Shown: in pieces, positions 1 to 6,276 of the stretch
Layout of the letters: every line of letters begins with the position of its first letter
Numbering within the stretch: position 1 is the stretch's first letter
From: Wukongarchaeum sp048886645
GTDB taxonomy: Archaea; Asgardarchaeota; Wukongarchaeia; Wukongarchaeales; Wukongarchaeaceae
Direction of reading: 5' to 3'
Length of the DNA: 12,195 bases
NCBI GenBank assembly: GCA_048886645.1
Contig: JBHLKN010000058.1
Coordinates: 1 to 12,195 of the forward strand
The notes under the pieces: model-generated
The model's input: only the letters and a program-made list of their open reading frames with translations
What the model was told of the DNA's origin: nothing
Databases searched by the model: none
Made by a program: the position numbers and the translations under genes

Positions 1-27
1 CATCTAGTTTTTATTCATCTACTTTTT

Positions 28-33
28 GGGAGG
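28..33 (+). promoter_or_regulatory. Shine-Dalgarno site deciding the TTG start of the V4R gene
   Basis: GGGAGG lies 9 bases before the TTG at 43. No ATG or GTG sits at comparable spacing, so TTG is the likely initiator. Confidence 0.7.
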
Positions 34-42
34 ATTTTTATT

Positions 43-1140
43 TTGGCTTACAGTACGAGTAACGGGTTTGCTTGGGATCCTTCGCGTAACAGGTTATACT
101 GGCTCGGATCCCCTGCTTTGTTGGTTCCAGCGAAAGCTTTTTTCAACACAGTTAAAGGTTTAGATGGTTACGATTTACTTTATACTGTAACAAAGTCTCA
201 TGGTTATTATATAGCTTCAAAAGCGATAAGGAGTGGAGCTTTAGGCGTAAACCCAGCAGATAAAACTTCCCTATACTCCAAACTGATAGAAATTACGAGT
301 GGTTTAGGCATTGGTTGGGTGGAGGTAGTAGAGCAATCGAAGGAAAAAATGATCGTAAATTTGGCTGATTCTCTGTTTGCCCATCTCGCTGGTGGAACCG
401 GTAAGCCTGAATGTCGGCTGTTCTCAGGACTTATTGCAGGATTTTCTGAAGCTGTTTATGAAAATCCTTATAAAAGTAGGGAAATTGGTTGTCTATCAAA
501 CCGAAACACCCTTTGTGTTTTTAGCGTATTAAAAGATCCTGAATCCTCTCCTCCAGAACCCCTAACCTCTCCAGTTCTACAGGTAAGAGCTTCTCCCATA
601 AAATTAAGCGAGGTAGATCGGTCTATCCTTGCAAATGAAAAAGGATGGTATTTCTGGTACGATATTCCTTGCATTTTAATAGACAGCGCAATTTTTGTCT
701 CAATATTCAACATTTTAGAGGAAAAACATGGTTATGATACCGTTTCAGAAATCCTCCAAAAAACGTTTTTTGAAGACGTTCTACCGGATATCCAAAAAAC
801 AGTGAAAAGTCCACGAATGGCCCTAGGATACAAACCTGATATTCGAGACGTTTTAGACAAGATCATAAACGATACACGATTTTTAGGATTTGGCACACCT
901 AAACTTTCGAGATACATCGAGTTAAAACGGGAAGGAGTAATCATCCAAGACCAATCTATAATACCAGAAATTTTCCCTCAAAAAAGTAAAATTTCTCGGT
1001 GTGATTTTCCAAAATTTCTATACGCAGTAATCGCCACAGCATGCCACAAAACCAATTATAAAGCCATAGAAACAAGGTGTATGGCCCGCAACGAAAGTTC
1101 CTGCGAATTCCAACTACTTCAAGACGAAAATAAACCCTAA
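43..1140 (+). CDS. Tandem V4R-domain protein (putative small-molecule sensor/binder)
   Basis: The 365-residue protein holds two V4R (4-vinyl-reductase-type) domains, about residues 40-165 and 228-360. Each ends in the family's Cys signature with the same spacing: C150/C158 in the first copy and C346/C354 in the second (C-x7-C). The stretch with GIGWVEVVE and the later C-R-L-F-S-G-L-I-A-G-F segment match the V4R core. V4R domains are known from bacteriochlorophyll reductase accessory proteins and from sensor regions of XylR/DmpR-type regulators, where they bind small hydrophobic ligands; a ligand role here is inference. No DNA-binding, kinase or membrane segment is visible, so it would be a soluble stand-alone sensor or carrier. 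The TTG start at 43 is chosen because GGGAGG at 28-33 precedes it by 9 bases. It ends in TAATAA and is followed by a small hairpin. It is separated from pheA by about 200 bases and is probably monocistronic. Confidence 0.8.
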   Translation: MAYSTSNGFAWDPSRNRLYWLGSPALLVPAKAFFNTVKGLDGYDLLYTVTKSHGYYIASKAIRSGALGVNPADKTSLYSKLIEITSGLGIGWVEVVEQSKEKMIVNLADSLFAHLAGGTGKPECRLFSGLIAGFSEAVYENPYKSREIGCLSNRNTLCVFSVLKDPESSPPEPLTSPVLQVRASPIKLSEVDRSILANEKGWYFWYDIPCILIDSAIFVSIFNILEEKHGYDTVSEILQKTFFEDVLPDIQKTVKSPRMALGYKPDIRDVLDKIINDTRFLGFGTPKLSRYIELKREGVIIQDQSIIPEIFPQKSKISRCDFPKFLYAVIATACHKTNYKAIETRCMARNESSCEFQLLQDENKP

Positions 1141-1141
1141 T

Positions 1142-1160
1142 AAATTTCTATGGAAATTTT
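1142..1160 (+). terminator. Hairpin just after the V4R gene
   Basis: AAATTTC (1142-1148) and GAAATTT (1153-1159) form a 7-bp stem with a TATG loop, starting two bases after the stop codon. The stem is AT-rich and the T-tail is short (4 T), so it is only a weak intrinsic terminator candidate. Confidence 0.3.
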
Positions 1161-1294
1161 GCTAGGGTTCTTGAGAAATTCTAACTTTTATCATCTATAT
1201 TTTCATCAAGTTTTATAGAAATGGATAAAGAACGGTATTGTATTCTTTTTAAAATCTTCAAAAAAAGCATTTTTTGCGATAAGTTTAACATAAT

Positions 1295-1307
1295 CTTAAT
1301 ATTAAAG
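1295..1307 (+). promoter_or_regulatory. Candidate TATA box for pheA
   Basis: An AT-rich element around TTAATATTAAA lies about 50 bases before the ATG at 1355. A start point about 26 bases downstream would leave a leader long enough to hold the GGAG at 1342-1345. A second AT-rich element, TTTTTAAGT at 1321-1329, would put the transcript start after that Shine-Dalgarno site and is less likely. Confidence 0.3.
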
Positions 1308-1354
1308 ATTAAAGCATTTGTTTTTAAGTTACTTCTTTGTTGGAGATTAATCTT

Positions 1355-2473
1355 ATGTCTAAAGAGTTGCAGGAGTCCAGAAAACAGATAGATAAGATAG
1401 ACGAGCAGATCATAAAACTGTTAGGCAAACGTATTAAATTAGTTGAAGAAATAGCGAAAATAAAGGAGAAATATAGGCTAAGCACTGTAGATAAATCGCG
1501 GGAAATAGATGTTCTAGAAAAAAATGAAAGCCTCGCTGAAAATGCAGGCTTAGGCGGTGCTTTCATAAGGGATCTTTGGGAAAAAATAATAGAATATTCA
1601 GTTTCCCGCGAAGATCTCCTCCGAGGAAAAAGATCCCGGATGGCCTTCTTGGGACCTAGAGGTACTTTTAGCGAAGAAGCTGCCCATAAGTTTTCGTTAA
1701 ACATCCCTTCAGAATTCATTCCCGTAAACACCATTGAAGGGATAATAAGAGGAGTGGAAAAAAGTAGGTTCGATTACGGCGTTATACCCATAGAAAACAG
1801 CGTAGAGGGTTCAGTACCCGCCACATTAGACCTCCTAGCAGAAGCGGGTGAAAATGCCAAAATATGCGCTGAAGTAATCCTTCCAGTAATCCACTTTCTC
1901 GTAACAAAAGAAAAAATCGAATTCGAAGAAATAGCAGAAATATATTCACACCCCCACGCCCTCGCCCAATGCAGAAGTTTCATAACAAAAAACATACCCC
2001 ACGCAAAACTTGTCGACACCTACTCCACGGCTGACGCAGCAAAAAAGGTAGCTACAAGCGAAGAGATAAATATAACCGCAATCTGCAGCAAATCCGCCGC
2101 CCAACTCTACAACCTAACAATCCTCGCAGAAAACATACAAGACCTAAAAATAAACGCCACAAGATTCGCCATCCTTACAAACCAAGACGAAGAAACAATA
2201 AAACCAGATGAAACCTATAAAACCTCCATCGTATTATACCTCCTAGAAAACCGACCAGGAGCCCTCCACGACGTACTAGAAGAGTTCGCAACAAGACAAA
2301 TAGACCTAACAAGAATAGAATCAAGACCCACAAAAAAAACCATGGGCGACTACCTCTTCTACTTCGACTTCATAGGCCACAGAAAAGACCCCATAGTAAA
2401 AGAAGCCCTAGAAGGAATAAAAAAATACGTAGGAGAACTAAAAATACTAGGCTCCTTCAAAAGAGTATCTTGA
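1355..2473 (+). CDS. pheA: Bifunctional chorismate mutase / prephenate dehydratase
   Basis: This enzyme converts chorismate to prephenate and then to phenylpyruvate in phenylalanine synthesis. Three domains are visible. Residues 1-90 are an AroQ-type helical chorismate mutase (pattern IDKIDEQIIKLLGKR). About 94-280 is the prephenate dehydratase domain, with FLGPRGTFSEEAA, GVIPIENSVEGSV and the catalytic Thr-Arg-Phe motif near 269-271. About 285-370 is a C-terminal ACT domain with GALH (302-305, usually GALV) and ESRP (322-325), the Phe-binding motifs used for feedback inhibition. The total of 372 residues is normal for the fused P-protein. The ATG at 1355 is preferred over in-frame TTG codons at 1337 and 1340 because GGAG at 1342-1345 precedes it by 9 bases. 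From about 1850 onward codons become strongly A/C-ending, unlike the first third. No other aromatic-pathway gene is adjacent. Confidence 0.95.
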   Translation: MSKELQESRKQIDKIDEQIIKLLGKRIKLVEEIAKIKEKYRLSTVDKSREIDVLEKNESLAENAGLGGAFIRDLWEKIIEYSVSREDLLRGKRSRMAFLGPRGTFSEEAAHKFSLNIPSEFIPVNTIEGIIRGVEKSRFDYGVIPIENSVEGSVPATLDLLAEAGENAKICAEVILPVIHFLVTKEKIEFEEIAEIYSHPHALAQCRSFITKNIPHAKLVDTYSTADAAKKVATSEEINITAICSKSAAQLYNLTILAENIQDLKINATRFAILTNQDEETIKPDETYKTSIVLYLLENRPGALHDVLEEFATRQIDLTRIESRPTKKTMGDYLFYFDFIGHRKDPIVKEALEGIKKYVGELKILGSFKRVS

Positions 2474-2541
2474 ACCTGACGCCATAAAAACAGAGATAAA
2501 AAAGGGTTGATTCTCTGGTATTTTTTCTGAGTTTCTATAAG

Positions 2542-2585
2542 TTTTTAAGTGATTTGGTTAAAATTACTTTTGTTTGGTTGGTGAT
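2542..2585 (+). promoter_or_regulatory. TATA-like box and GGTGAT ribosome site of the PRTase gene
   Basis: TTTTTAAG at 2542-2549 is a plausible TATA box that predicts a start point near 2572. GGTGAT at 2580-2585 matches the archaeal anti-Shine-Dalgarno and sits 5 bases before the ATG at 2591, which supports that start over the out-of-frame ATG at 2587. The whole spacer is strongly G+T-rich on this strand. Confidence 0.45.
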
Positions 2586-2590
2586 AATGT

Positions 2591-3310
2591 ATGGTTTTAC
2601 CGGATAAGTTTGCATGTAAGGTTATGACATGGGATGAAGTTTACGAGCTTTGTAAAGAACTGGCTAAAATAGTCAAAACTTATAAGTACAATCCTGATGT
2701 TGTTATAGGTTTGTCTCCAGGAGGATGGTTTCCTGCGCGCGTCCTAGCAGACCTTTTATACATTCCTGAACTCATAAGTTTAGAGATTAAACAATACAAC
2801 CCCCTATCTTACTCGCATGTAGTGCCTCCTCCAGTTGAGATTAAATATCCGATCCAAGAAGATTCTTGCAAAGGGAAAAAAGTCCTAATCGTTGACGACT
2901 TAACCGATACAGGGCGCAATTTAGAAGCAGGCGAAAAATATGTCAAAAAGCTGATGCCCAGCGAAATAAAGACCGCGTGCCTTCAGTTCTTGTATGTAAG
3001 TGAAGCAAAACCGGATTACGTAGCAGAGTTTATACATGAATGGTACTGGTATATCTATCCTTGGCGAAGACATCACGACTTAACTCAATTGATTTACCGG
3101 ATCTTTAAGAGGAATCCACAACATTCTCTGACTGTTAATGAAATAGCAGATCAGTTGAAAGAATATCACGAACTTGAGCTATCAAAAGGAGAAGTACTTG
3201 AAATTTTAACCGAAATGCTTCACAAGGGCATCATATCCGCCAAAGGAGACCCTATTAGACGCACCATCCTCTACATGAAGCCTTCCGAAGAACCAAAAAT
3301 AGACATCTAA
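2591..3310 (+). CDS. Type I phosphoribosyltransferase (COG2236-like) with C-terminal HTH-like tail
   Basis: The 239-residue protein carries the 13-residue PRPP-binding signature at 98-110 (VLIVDDLTDTGR, with the paired Asp102-Asp103 and the Thr105-Arg109 loop). Upstream is the PPi loop region (residues about 40-56, GLSPGGWFPARVLADLL). These place it in the PRTase fold that transfers phosphoribosyl from PRPP to a nucleobase. The Trp/Tyr-rich segment near 150-162 (HEWYWYIYPWRR) resembles archaeal hypoxanthine/xanthine PRTase-like proteins, but the base cannot be told from sequence. About 168-239 is an extra tail with helical, winged-helix-like character (LTVNEIADQLKEYHEL, then EVLEILTEMLHKGIIS). 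It could be DNA-binding, as in PurR/GfcR regulators that reuse a PRTase fold, or only an oligomerisation element. The gene is monocistronic, with a hairpin and T-tract downstream. Confidence 0.85.
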   Translation: MVLPDKFACKVMTWDEVYELCKELAKIVKTYKYNPDVVIGLSPGGWFPARVLADLLYIPELISLEIKQYNPLSYSHVVPPPVEIKYPIQEDSCKGKKVLIVDDLTDTGRNLEAGEKYVKKLMPSEIKTACLQFLYVSEAKPDYVAEFIHEWYWYIYPWRRHHDLTQLIYRIFKRNPQHSLTVNEIADQLKEYHELELSKGEVLEILTEMLHKGIISAKGDPIRRTILYMKPSEEPKIDI

Positions 3311-3328
3311 GTAAAAACAAAATTAACT

Positions 3329-3377
3329 AATTAAAACAGGACCAAACTATGTTTTAATTTTCTTTTTTTCTTTTTCT
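3329..3377 (+). terminator. Intrinsic terminator after the PRTase gene
   Basis: A perfect 9-bp stem (AATTAAAAC at 3329-3337 with GTTTTAATT at 3351-3359, loop 13) is followed directly by T-rich tracts to about 3377. It lies 18 bases after the stop codon, in the convergent gap before the H-like gene. Confidence 0.5.
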
Positions 3378-3433
3378 TATTTATTTACAGCTTTTTTCTG
3401 CATGTTTGCATAGCCAAAAGGGAAGACCAGTTC

Positions 3434-3889
3434 TCATGACATCATTTCATCTACCTTTTTTGATATAAGTTCGAAAAATTCTTCATCTTTAAGCAAATTT
3501 TTGAGATCGTTTTCCAGGTTAGTAGGTTTTATTATGGCAAACCAGCCTTTTCCATAAGGATCCTTGTTAATTATTTCCGGGGCATTTACAACTTCTTAGT
3601 TTATCTCAACTATTTCTCCGCCTACAGAGTTTTCTAATTCCATTACCGATTTTAACCCCTCATACCTTGCTATCTCCCTAAACTGTTCAACCACATCCCC
3701 CACACTTACCATAAATTCAACAAAAAGCATATCACCAACCATTCTCTGAATATAATCAGTAACACCCACCCTAACAAGAGAACCTTCGATCTTAGCCCAA
3801 CTGTCATGTTCGGTATAATAAAACCTTCTTGGAATCTTAAAAACATAAACTTCTCCCTTTTTCTCTAAGAATTCCAGCTTTTCACTCAT
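3434..3889 (-). pseudogene. gcvH: Glycine cleavage H-like lipoyl carrier protein, interrupted by an in-frame TAA
   Basis: The reading frame from ATG 3889 encodes an H-protein-like lipoyl carrier: YYTEHDSWAKIEG, VGVTDYIQRMVGDMLFVE, VGDVVEQF, the putative lipoyl lysine K80 in YEGLKSVMEL, and GEIVEIN. Codon 98 is TAA (3596-3598). The same frame then continues with no further change through EVVNAPEIINKDPYGKGWF and the helical tail to TGA at 3434-3436, which is exactly the expected C-terminal half. Intact length would be about 151 codons, slightly longer than typical H proteins. Family members usually have Glu at this place (N-E-E-V pattern), so one GAA-to-TAA change explains it. H proteins shuttle the aminomethyl group between P, T and L proteins; none of these is nearby, and many archaeal H-like paralogues work as generic lipoyl carriers. 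The lipoyl context is divergent from SVESVKA. A GTG at 3904 is an alternative start; ribosome-site support is weak for both. It may be a recent pseudogene or a sequencing error. Confidence 0.8.
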
Positions 3890-4109
3890 ACAAAAAACCC
3901 ACACTCAATTGAAAAAAAAATATTCTACCTAGAACAAATCATCCAAACCTAATTGATTTATTTATCGATTTTGATAAAGTTTCCTCTTTTAAGGGCTCAA
4001 ATATCATTTTATCCATAAGAAATTTGAAAAGTAAATAAATGTTACAATATTTTTAGTAAAAATAGGTAAAAGATCTAAAAATCCGAAAGAAATAAATTTC
4101 ACAACAGTT

Positions 4110-4117
4110 TTTATAAA
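4110..4117 (+). promoter_or_regulatory. TATA box of the first HEAT-repeat gene
   Basis: TTTATAAA is a near-consensus archaeal TATA box. A start point near 4138-4142 would leave a short leader holding the AAGGAGGT at 4147-4154. Confidence 0.55.
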
Positions 4118-4146
4118 TCTTTACGTTTTGGTAATTATATTCTATG

Positions 4147-4154
4147 AAGGAGGT
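4147..4154 (+). promoter_or_regulatory. Strong Shine-Dalgarno site deciding the HEAT gene start
   Basis: AAGGAGGT lies 10 bases before the ATG at 4165 and inside the reading frame opened by the earlier ATG at 4144. This favours 4165 as the true start. Confidence 0.7.
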
Positions 4155-4164
4155 TCATACGGGG

Positions 4165-5124
4165 ATGTTAGATAAGTTCTTTAAAAAGAAAAAAGACGCC
4201 TTGAATGAAAAAGAACATCTAATTCAGAATTTAAAGGATAAACATGTTCACATTCGACGGGAAGCAGCAAAAGCTCTTGATAATCTAGGCTGGAAACCTG
4301 GGTATGATATAGAAAAAGCGTATTACTTAATCGCTAAGGAACAATGGGGTGAATTGGCGAAATTAGGAGAACAGGCTTTAGATCCTCTGATTAAGGCTCT
4401 TAAGGATGAAGATAAGGGTATTAGAAGGGAAGCAGCATCAACTTTGGGTAGGATAGGTGATGCGAGGGCTGTGGAAGCTCTTATTCAAGCTCTGAAAGAT
4501 AGAGATAGAAATGTTCGAAGGGAAGCAGAATGGGCTCTTGGTGAGATAGAGGATAAAAGGGCAATAGACGCCCTTATTCAAGCTTTGAAAGATGAAGATA
4601 AACACGTTAGATTAGGGGCAGCTTGGGATCTTGGTAGGATAGGTGATTCTAGGGCTGTTGACCCCCTTATTCAAGCTCTGAAAGATAATTATAGAGGTGT
4701 TCGAAGGGGAGCAGCCGACTCCCTTGCTAGGATAGGTGATCCTAGGGCTGTTGAAGGCCTTATCCAAGCCCTAAAAGATGAGGATTGTGAAGTTCGAATG
4801 GAAGCCGCAGACGCTCTCGGAAGGATGGCGGATAAGAGGGCTGTAGGATATCTCATAAAGGCTCTAGAGGATGAATATGGTATTGTACGAAGGGAAGCAG
4901 CCGACGCTCTTGGAAAGATCGGGGATGCGAGGGCTATAGAACCCCTCATAAAGGCTCTACAAGATGAATATCCTATTGTCCGATGGGGAGCAGCAAGAGC
5001 CCTTGGAAATATCGGGGATGCGAGGGCTGTAGAACCCCTCACACAAGTCCTAAAAGATGAAGACGAGGATGTTAAGAAAGCCGCAAAAAAAGCTTTAGAA
5101 AAGTTCGAGAAAAAAGAAAGCTAA
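4165..5124 (+). CDS. HEAT-repeat protein (alphaRep / PBS-lyase-HEAT type), 9 units
   Basis: The 319-residue protein is almost all helical repeats. After a short charged N-cap (MLDKFFKKKK) comes one repeat carrying an insertion (WKPGYDIEKAYYLIAKEQW), then seven near-perfect 31-residue units of the pattern LIQALKDEDxxVRxxAAxxLGxIGDxRAVEP, and a C-cap ending FEKKES. This is the thermophilic-archaeal HEAT type known from the alphaRep scaffold family. Such proteins form superhelical surfaces that bind other proteins; the partner is unknown. Variation sits at the two residues after ED, the two after VR, and the two before LG, which line the concave face in alphaRep structures, so these may set specificity. 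The 93-base period is visible in the DNA from about 4380 to 5080. The ATG at 4165 is chosen from the AAGGAGGT site; ATG 4144 would add 7 residues. No signal peptide or membrane segment is seen, so it is probably cytosolic. Confidence 0.9.
   Translation: MLDKFFKKKKDALNEKEHLIQNLKDKHVHIRREAAKALDNLGWKPGYDIEKAYYLIAKEQWGELAKLGEQALDPLIKALKDEDKGIRREAASTLGRIGDARAVEALIQALKDRDRNVRREAEWALGEIEDKRAIDALIQALKDEDKHVRLGAAWDLGRIGDSRAVDPLIQALKDNYRGVRRGAADSLARIGDPRAVEGLIQALKDEDCEVRMEAADALGRMADKRAVGYLIKALEDEYGIVRREAADALGKIGDARAIEPLIKALQDEYPIVRWGAARALGNIGDARAVEPLTQVLKDEDEDVKKAAKKALEKFEKKES
4381..5080 (+). repeat. 93-base tandem repeat array coding for HEAT units
   Basis: About seven and a half imperfect copies of a 93-base unit, each recognisable by a core like GAGGGCTGT...CTTATTCAAGC. 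It is protein-coding, in frame, and has no spacers, so it is not a CRISPR array. Confidence 0.85.
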
Positions 5125-5158
5125 AAATTAAACGAAATCTATTAAGAGATATAGTAAG

Positions 5159-5183
5159 AAAAAACTTTGCAATATGTTTTTTT
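5159..5183 (+). terminator. Hairpin plus T-run after the first HEAT gene
   Basis: AAAAAAC (5159-5164 plus C5165) pairs with GTTTTTT (5176-5182), loop 10, ending in a run of seven T. It sits about 35 bases after the stop codon. Confidence 0.4.
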
Positions 5184-5289
5184 ACCTTCTTTATACGCCT
5201 AAATACGACCTTTAACAAAAACTTCTATACATTCATAGATACAATTATATGCCAACAATAAATTAATAGAACCAACATAAAGGCAATAA

Positions 5290-5320
5290 AACGTTGTTAG
5301 AAAATCTAACTACCAACGTT
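5290..5320. repeat. Composite inverted repeat (11 paired positions)
   Basis: AACGTTG (5290-5296) pairs with CAACGTT (5314-5320), and the inner TTAG (5297-5300) pairs with CTAA (5306-5309), leaving a CTAC bulge and an AAAAT loop. An alternative register, GTTGTTAG with CTAACTAC, is also possible. It is not followed by a T-run, so it looks more like an RNA structure or operator than a terminator. Confidence 0.4.
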
Positions 5321-5374
5321 AATCCTACCAAATAATATATGAAAATGATTTTAACCAAATTAAAAACACTTAGC

Positions 5375-5390
5375 CTTCTCAGAAGAGAAG
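5375..5390. repeat. Short perfect hairpin upstream of the small acidic-tail gene
   Basis: CTTCTC (5375-5380) and GAGAAG (5385-5390) form a 6-bp stem with an AGAA loop, immediately before the TATA-like element. It could be an operator; nothing else supports a role. Confidence 0.3.
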
Positions 5391-5394
5391 AAAA

Positions 5395-5442
5395 TTAATA
5401 TAACAAAGTTTAGTAAATTTTAAAGAAATATTAACAAGGGAG
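5395..5442 (+). promoter_or_regulatory. TATA-like element and GGGAG site before the small gene at 5447
   Basis: TTAATATAA at 5395-5403 predicts a start point near 5424. GGGAG at 5438-5442 is a good ribosome site, which supports translation starting near 5447-5450 even though no ATG/GTG/TTG is there in the coding frame. Confidence 0.4.
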
Positions 5443-5446
5443 TTGA

Positions 5447-5716
5447 ATAGTCTTTACAGAAAAAGAGAATGAGAAAAATACAGAAGAAGCAGAGGCACCA
5501 CCAGCCGCATTCGATCTTGAATCAAAGATAATAGAAATAGTCAAAGAAAATGGCGTAGTTATCCCTGCTGCTGGAGGTGTAAAAATAATCGTTCGCAACC
5601 CTTTAGAGTTCCCGTGGTGCGAGGTTTTAACCTTCCTAGTTGATCTCGACCAAGATGTTTGGGTATCAAAAAGAGAAGGAAACCTCACAATCCTTTCTAA
5701 ACCACCATCAGTGTAA
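5447..5716 (+). CDS. Small unrecognised protein (about 89 residues) with no canonical start codon
   Basis: The frame ending at TAA 5714-5716 is open back to a TGA at 5444-5446 and has protein-like character. An acidic N-terminus (TEKENEKNTEEAEAPPAA) is followed by a compact domain with EIVKENGVVIPAAGG, KIIVRNPLEFPWCEVL and FLVDLDQDVWVSKREGN. It uses the same A/C-ending codons as its neighbours. It has no ATG, GTG or TTG before the last residue, yet a GGGAG ribosome site sits right in front, so initiation would be at ATA 5447 (spacing 4) or GTC 5450 (spacing 7), or there is a base error. The TTG at 5443 opens another frame that closes after nine codons. The antisense open frame here is less protein-like. 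I do not recognise a family; a Pro/Ala linker plus a beta-rich domain is all that can be said. Confidence 0.55.
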   Translation: MVFTEKENEKNTEEAEAPPAAFDLESKIIEIVKENGVVIPAAGGVKIIVRNPLEFPWCEVLTFLVDLDQDVWVSKREGNLTILSKPPSV

Positions 5717-5799
5717 ACCCTCTTAGTCACCTAAAACCTTTATTTAATTAGCTTCAGTGTTAGTAAGAAGTGACAATTTAGACTGATTTAAGAGGATTC

Positions 5800-6162
5800 T
5801 TATTCGTGTGTTATGACTTCTATTCCCAGTTTCTTGCATAATTGTTTTGTTTTTTCGTCTATATTCCAAGTTACTATTACTTTTTGAGTTTTGACTTTTT
5901 TCTTTTTTTCATAGAAAAGTGACTTTGAGAAAAAGTTATTAACATCTTCTTCATAAACATAATTTTTTATTTCGAATAGTATATGTTTTCCGTTTTGAGC
6001 ATAAACTTCATAGTGTACTTCGCACCCCGGATGATAAAGTTCTCCTTTTAGGTCCTTTATAATCACTGTTTCGACTTTCTTAATATCAATGTTCTTTGCC
6101 TGTAAAGCTTCCTTAAAAATGCGCTTTTTCCTCCAAAGTTTCCAGATCAAAAAGCTACACAA
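5800..6162 (-). CDS. Small PD-(D/E)XK nuclease-like protein (DUF3782-type C-terminal core)
   Basis: The 120-residue protein matches the C-terminal part of archaeal PD-(D/E)XK-superfamily proteins of the DUF3782 type. It has HILFEIKNYVYEEDVNNFF, where E64-I65-K66 is the (D/E)xK motif, a helix with FYEKK, then a final strand KVIVTWNIDEKT and KLGIEVIT. Upstream, the position where relatives have the catalytic Asp (pattern E-I-D) reads E48-V-H50, so the first metal ligand may be lost or shifted to E48 or E52. The usual N-terminal coiled coil is absent; the protein starts with a Trp/Lys-rich segment. The TTG start at 6162 is supported by AAGGAGA at 6171-6177 with 8-base spacing and an in-frame TAA immediately upstream. 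Cellular role is unknown in this family. It is convergent with the small gene at 5447 and stands alone. Confidence 0.65.
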   Translation of the reverse strand: MCSFLIWKLWRKKRIFKEALQAKNIDIKKVETVIIKDLKGELYHPGCEVHYEVYAQNGKHILFEIKNYVYEEDVNNFFSKSLFYEKKKKVKTQKVIVTWNIDEKTKQLCKKLGIEVITHE

Positions 6163-6170
6163 TTATAAAA

Positions 6171-6215
6171 TCTCCTTAAAAGATACTCAAAATAATCGTT
6201 CTATTAATATACCAA
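6171..6215 (-). promoter_or_regulatory. TATA-like box and Shine-Dalgarno site of the nuclease-like gene
   Basis: On the minus strand, TATATTAA (about 6206-6213) is followed by AAGGAGA (6177 down to 6171) and the TTG at 6162. The spacing fits an archaeal promoter with a short leader and fixes the unusual TTG start. Confidence 0.5.
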
Positions 6216-6276
6216 AACAATTTTCAAGAGATCAAAACCATATAACTTCAAGGATGCCCCCACTATACACTTTAAT

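Larger units (their letters stand above)
5125..5446. other. 322-base A+C-rich intergenic region with hairpins
   Basis: No conserved reading frame was seen. It contains a terminator-like hairpin after the HEAT gene (5159-5183), a composite hairpin at 5290-5320, a 6-bp hairpin with a 4-base loop at 5375-5390, and a TATA-like element at 5395-5403 just before the next gene. Confidence 0.6.

Noticed and set aside
1321..1329. TTTTTAAGT shared upstream of pheA and the PRTase as a common operator
   Set aside because: The shared word is short and AT-rich; chance occurrence in this composition is likely, and its distance to the start differs between the two genes.
3596..3598. Stop-codon recoding (pyrrolysine or selenocysteine) in the H-like gene
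   Set aside because: The codon is TAA, not TAG or TGA, and relatives usually have Glu there, so a point change or base error is simpler.
4144..4164. ATG 4144 as the start of the first HEAT protein
   Set aside because: The strong AAGGAGGT at 4147-4154 lies inside that extension and is well placed for ATG 4165, whose N-cap MLDKFFKK fits the family.
4689..5042. Long antisense open frame over the first HEAT array (also 11849-12166 over the third)
   Set aside because: The frames are open only because a 93-base repeat without antisense stops is read backwards; the protein is Ser/Arg/Ala-repetitive with no ribosome site.
4381..5080. Possible CRISPR-like repeat array
   Set aside because: The period is 93 bases, in frame, with no unique spacers and clear HEAT coding content.
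5431..5730. Antisense open frame over the small gene at 5447
   Set aside because: Its translation is Ser/Thr/Phe-rich with no motif, while the plus-strand frame has acidic-linker-domain character and a ribosome site.
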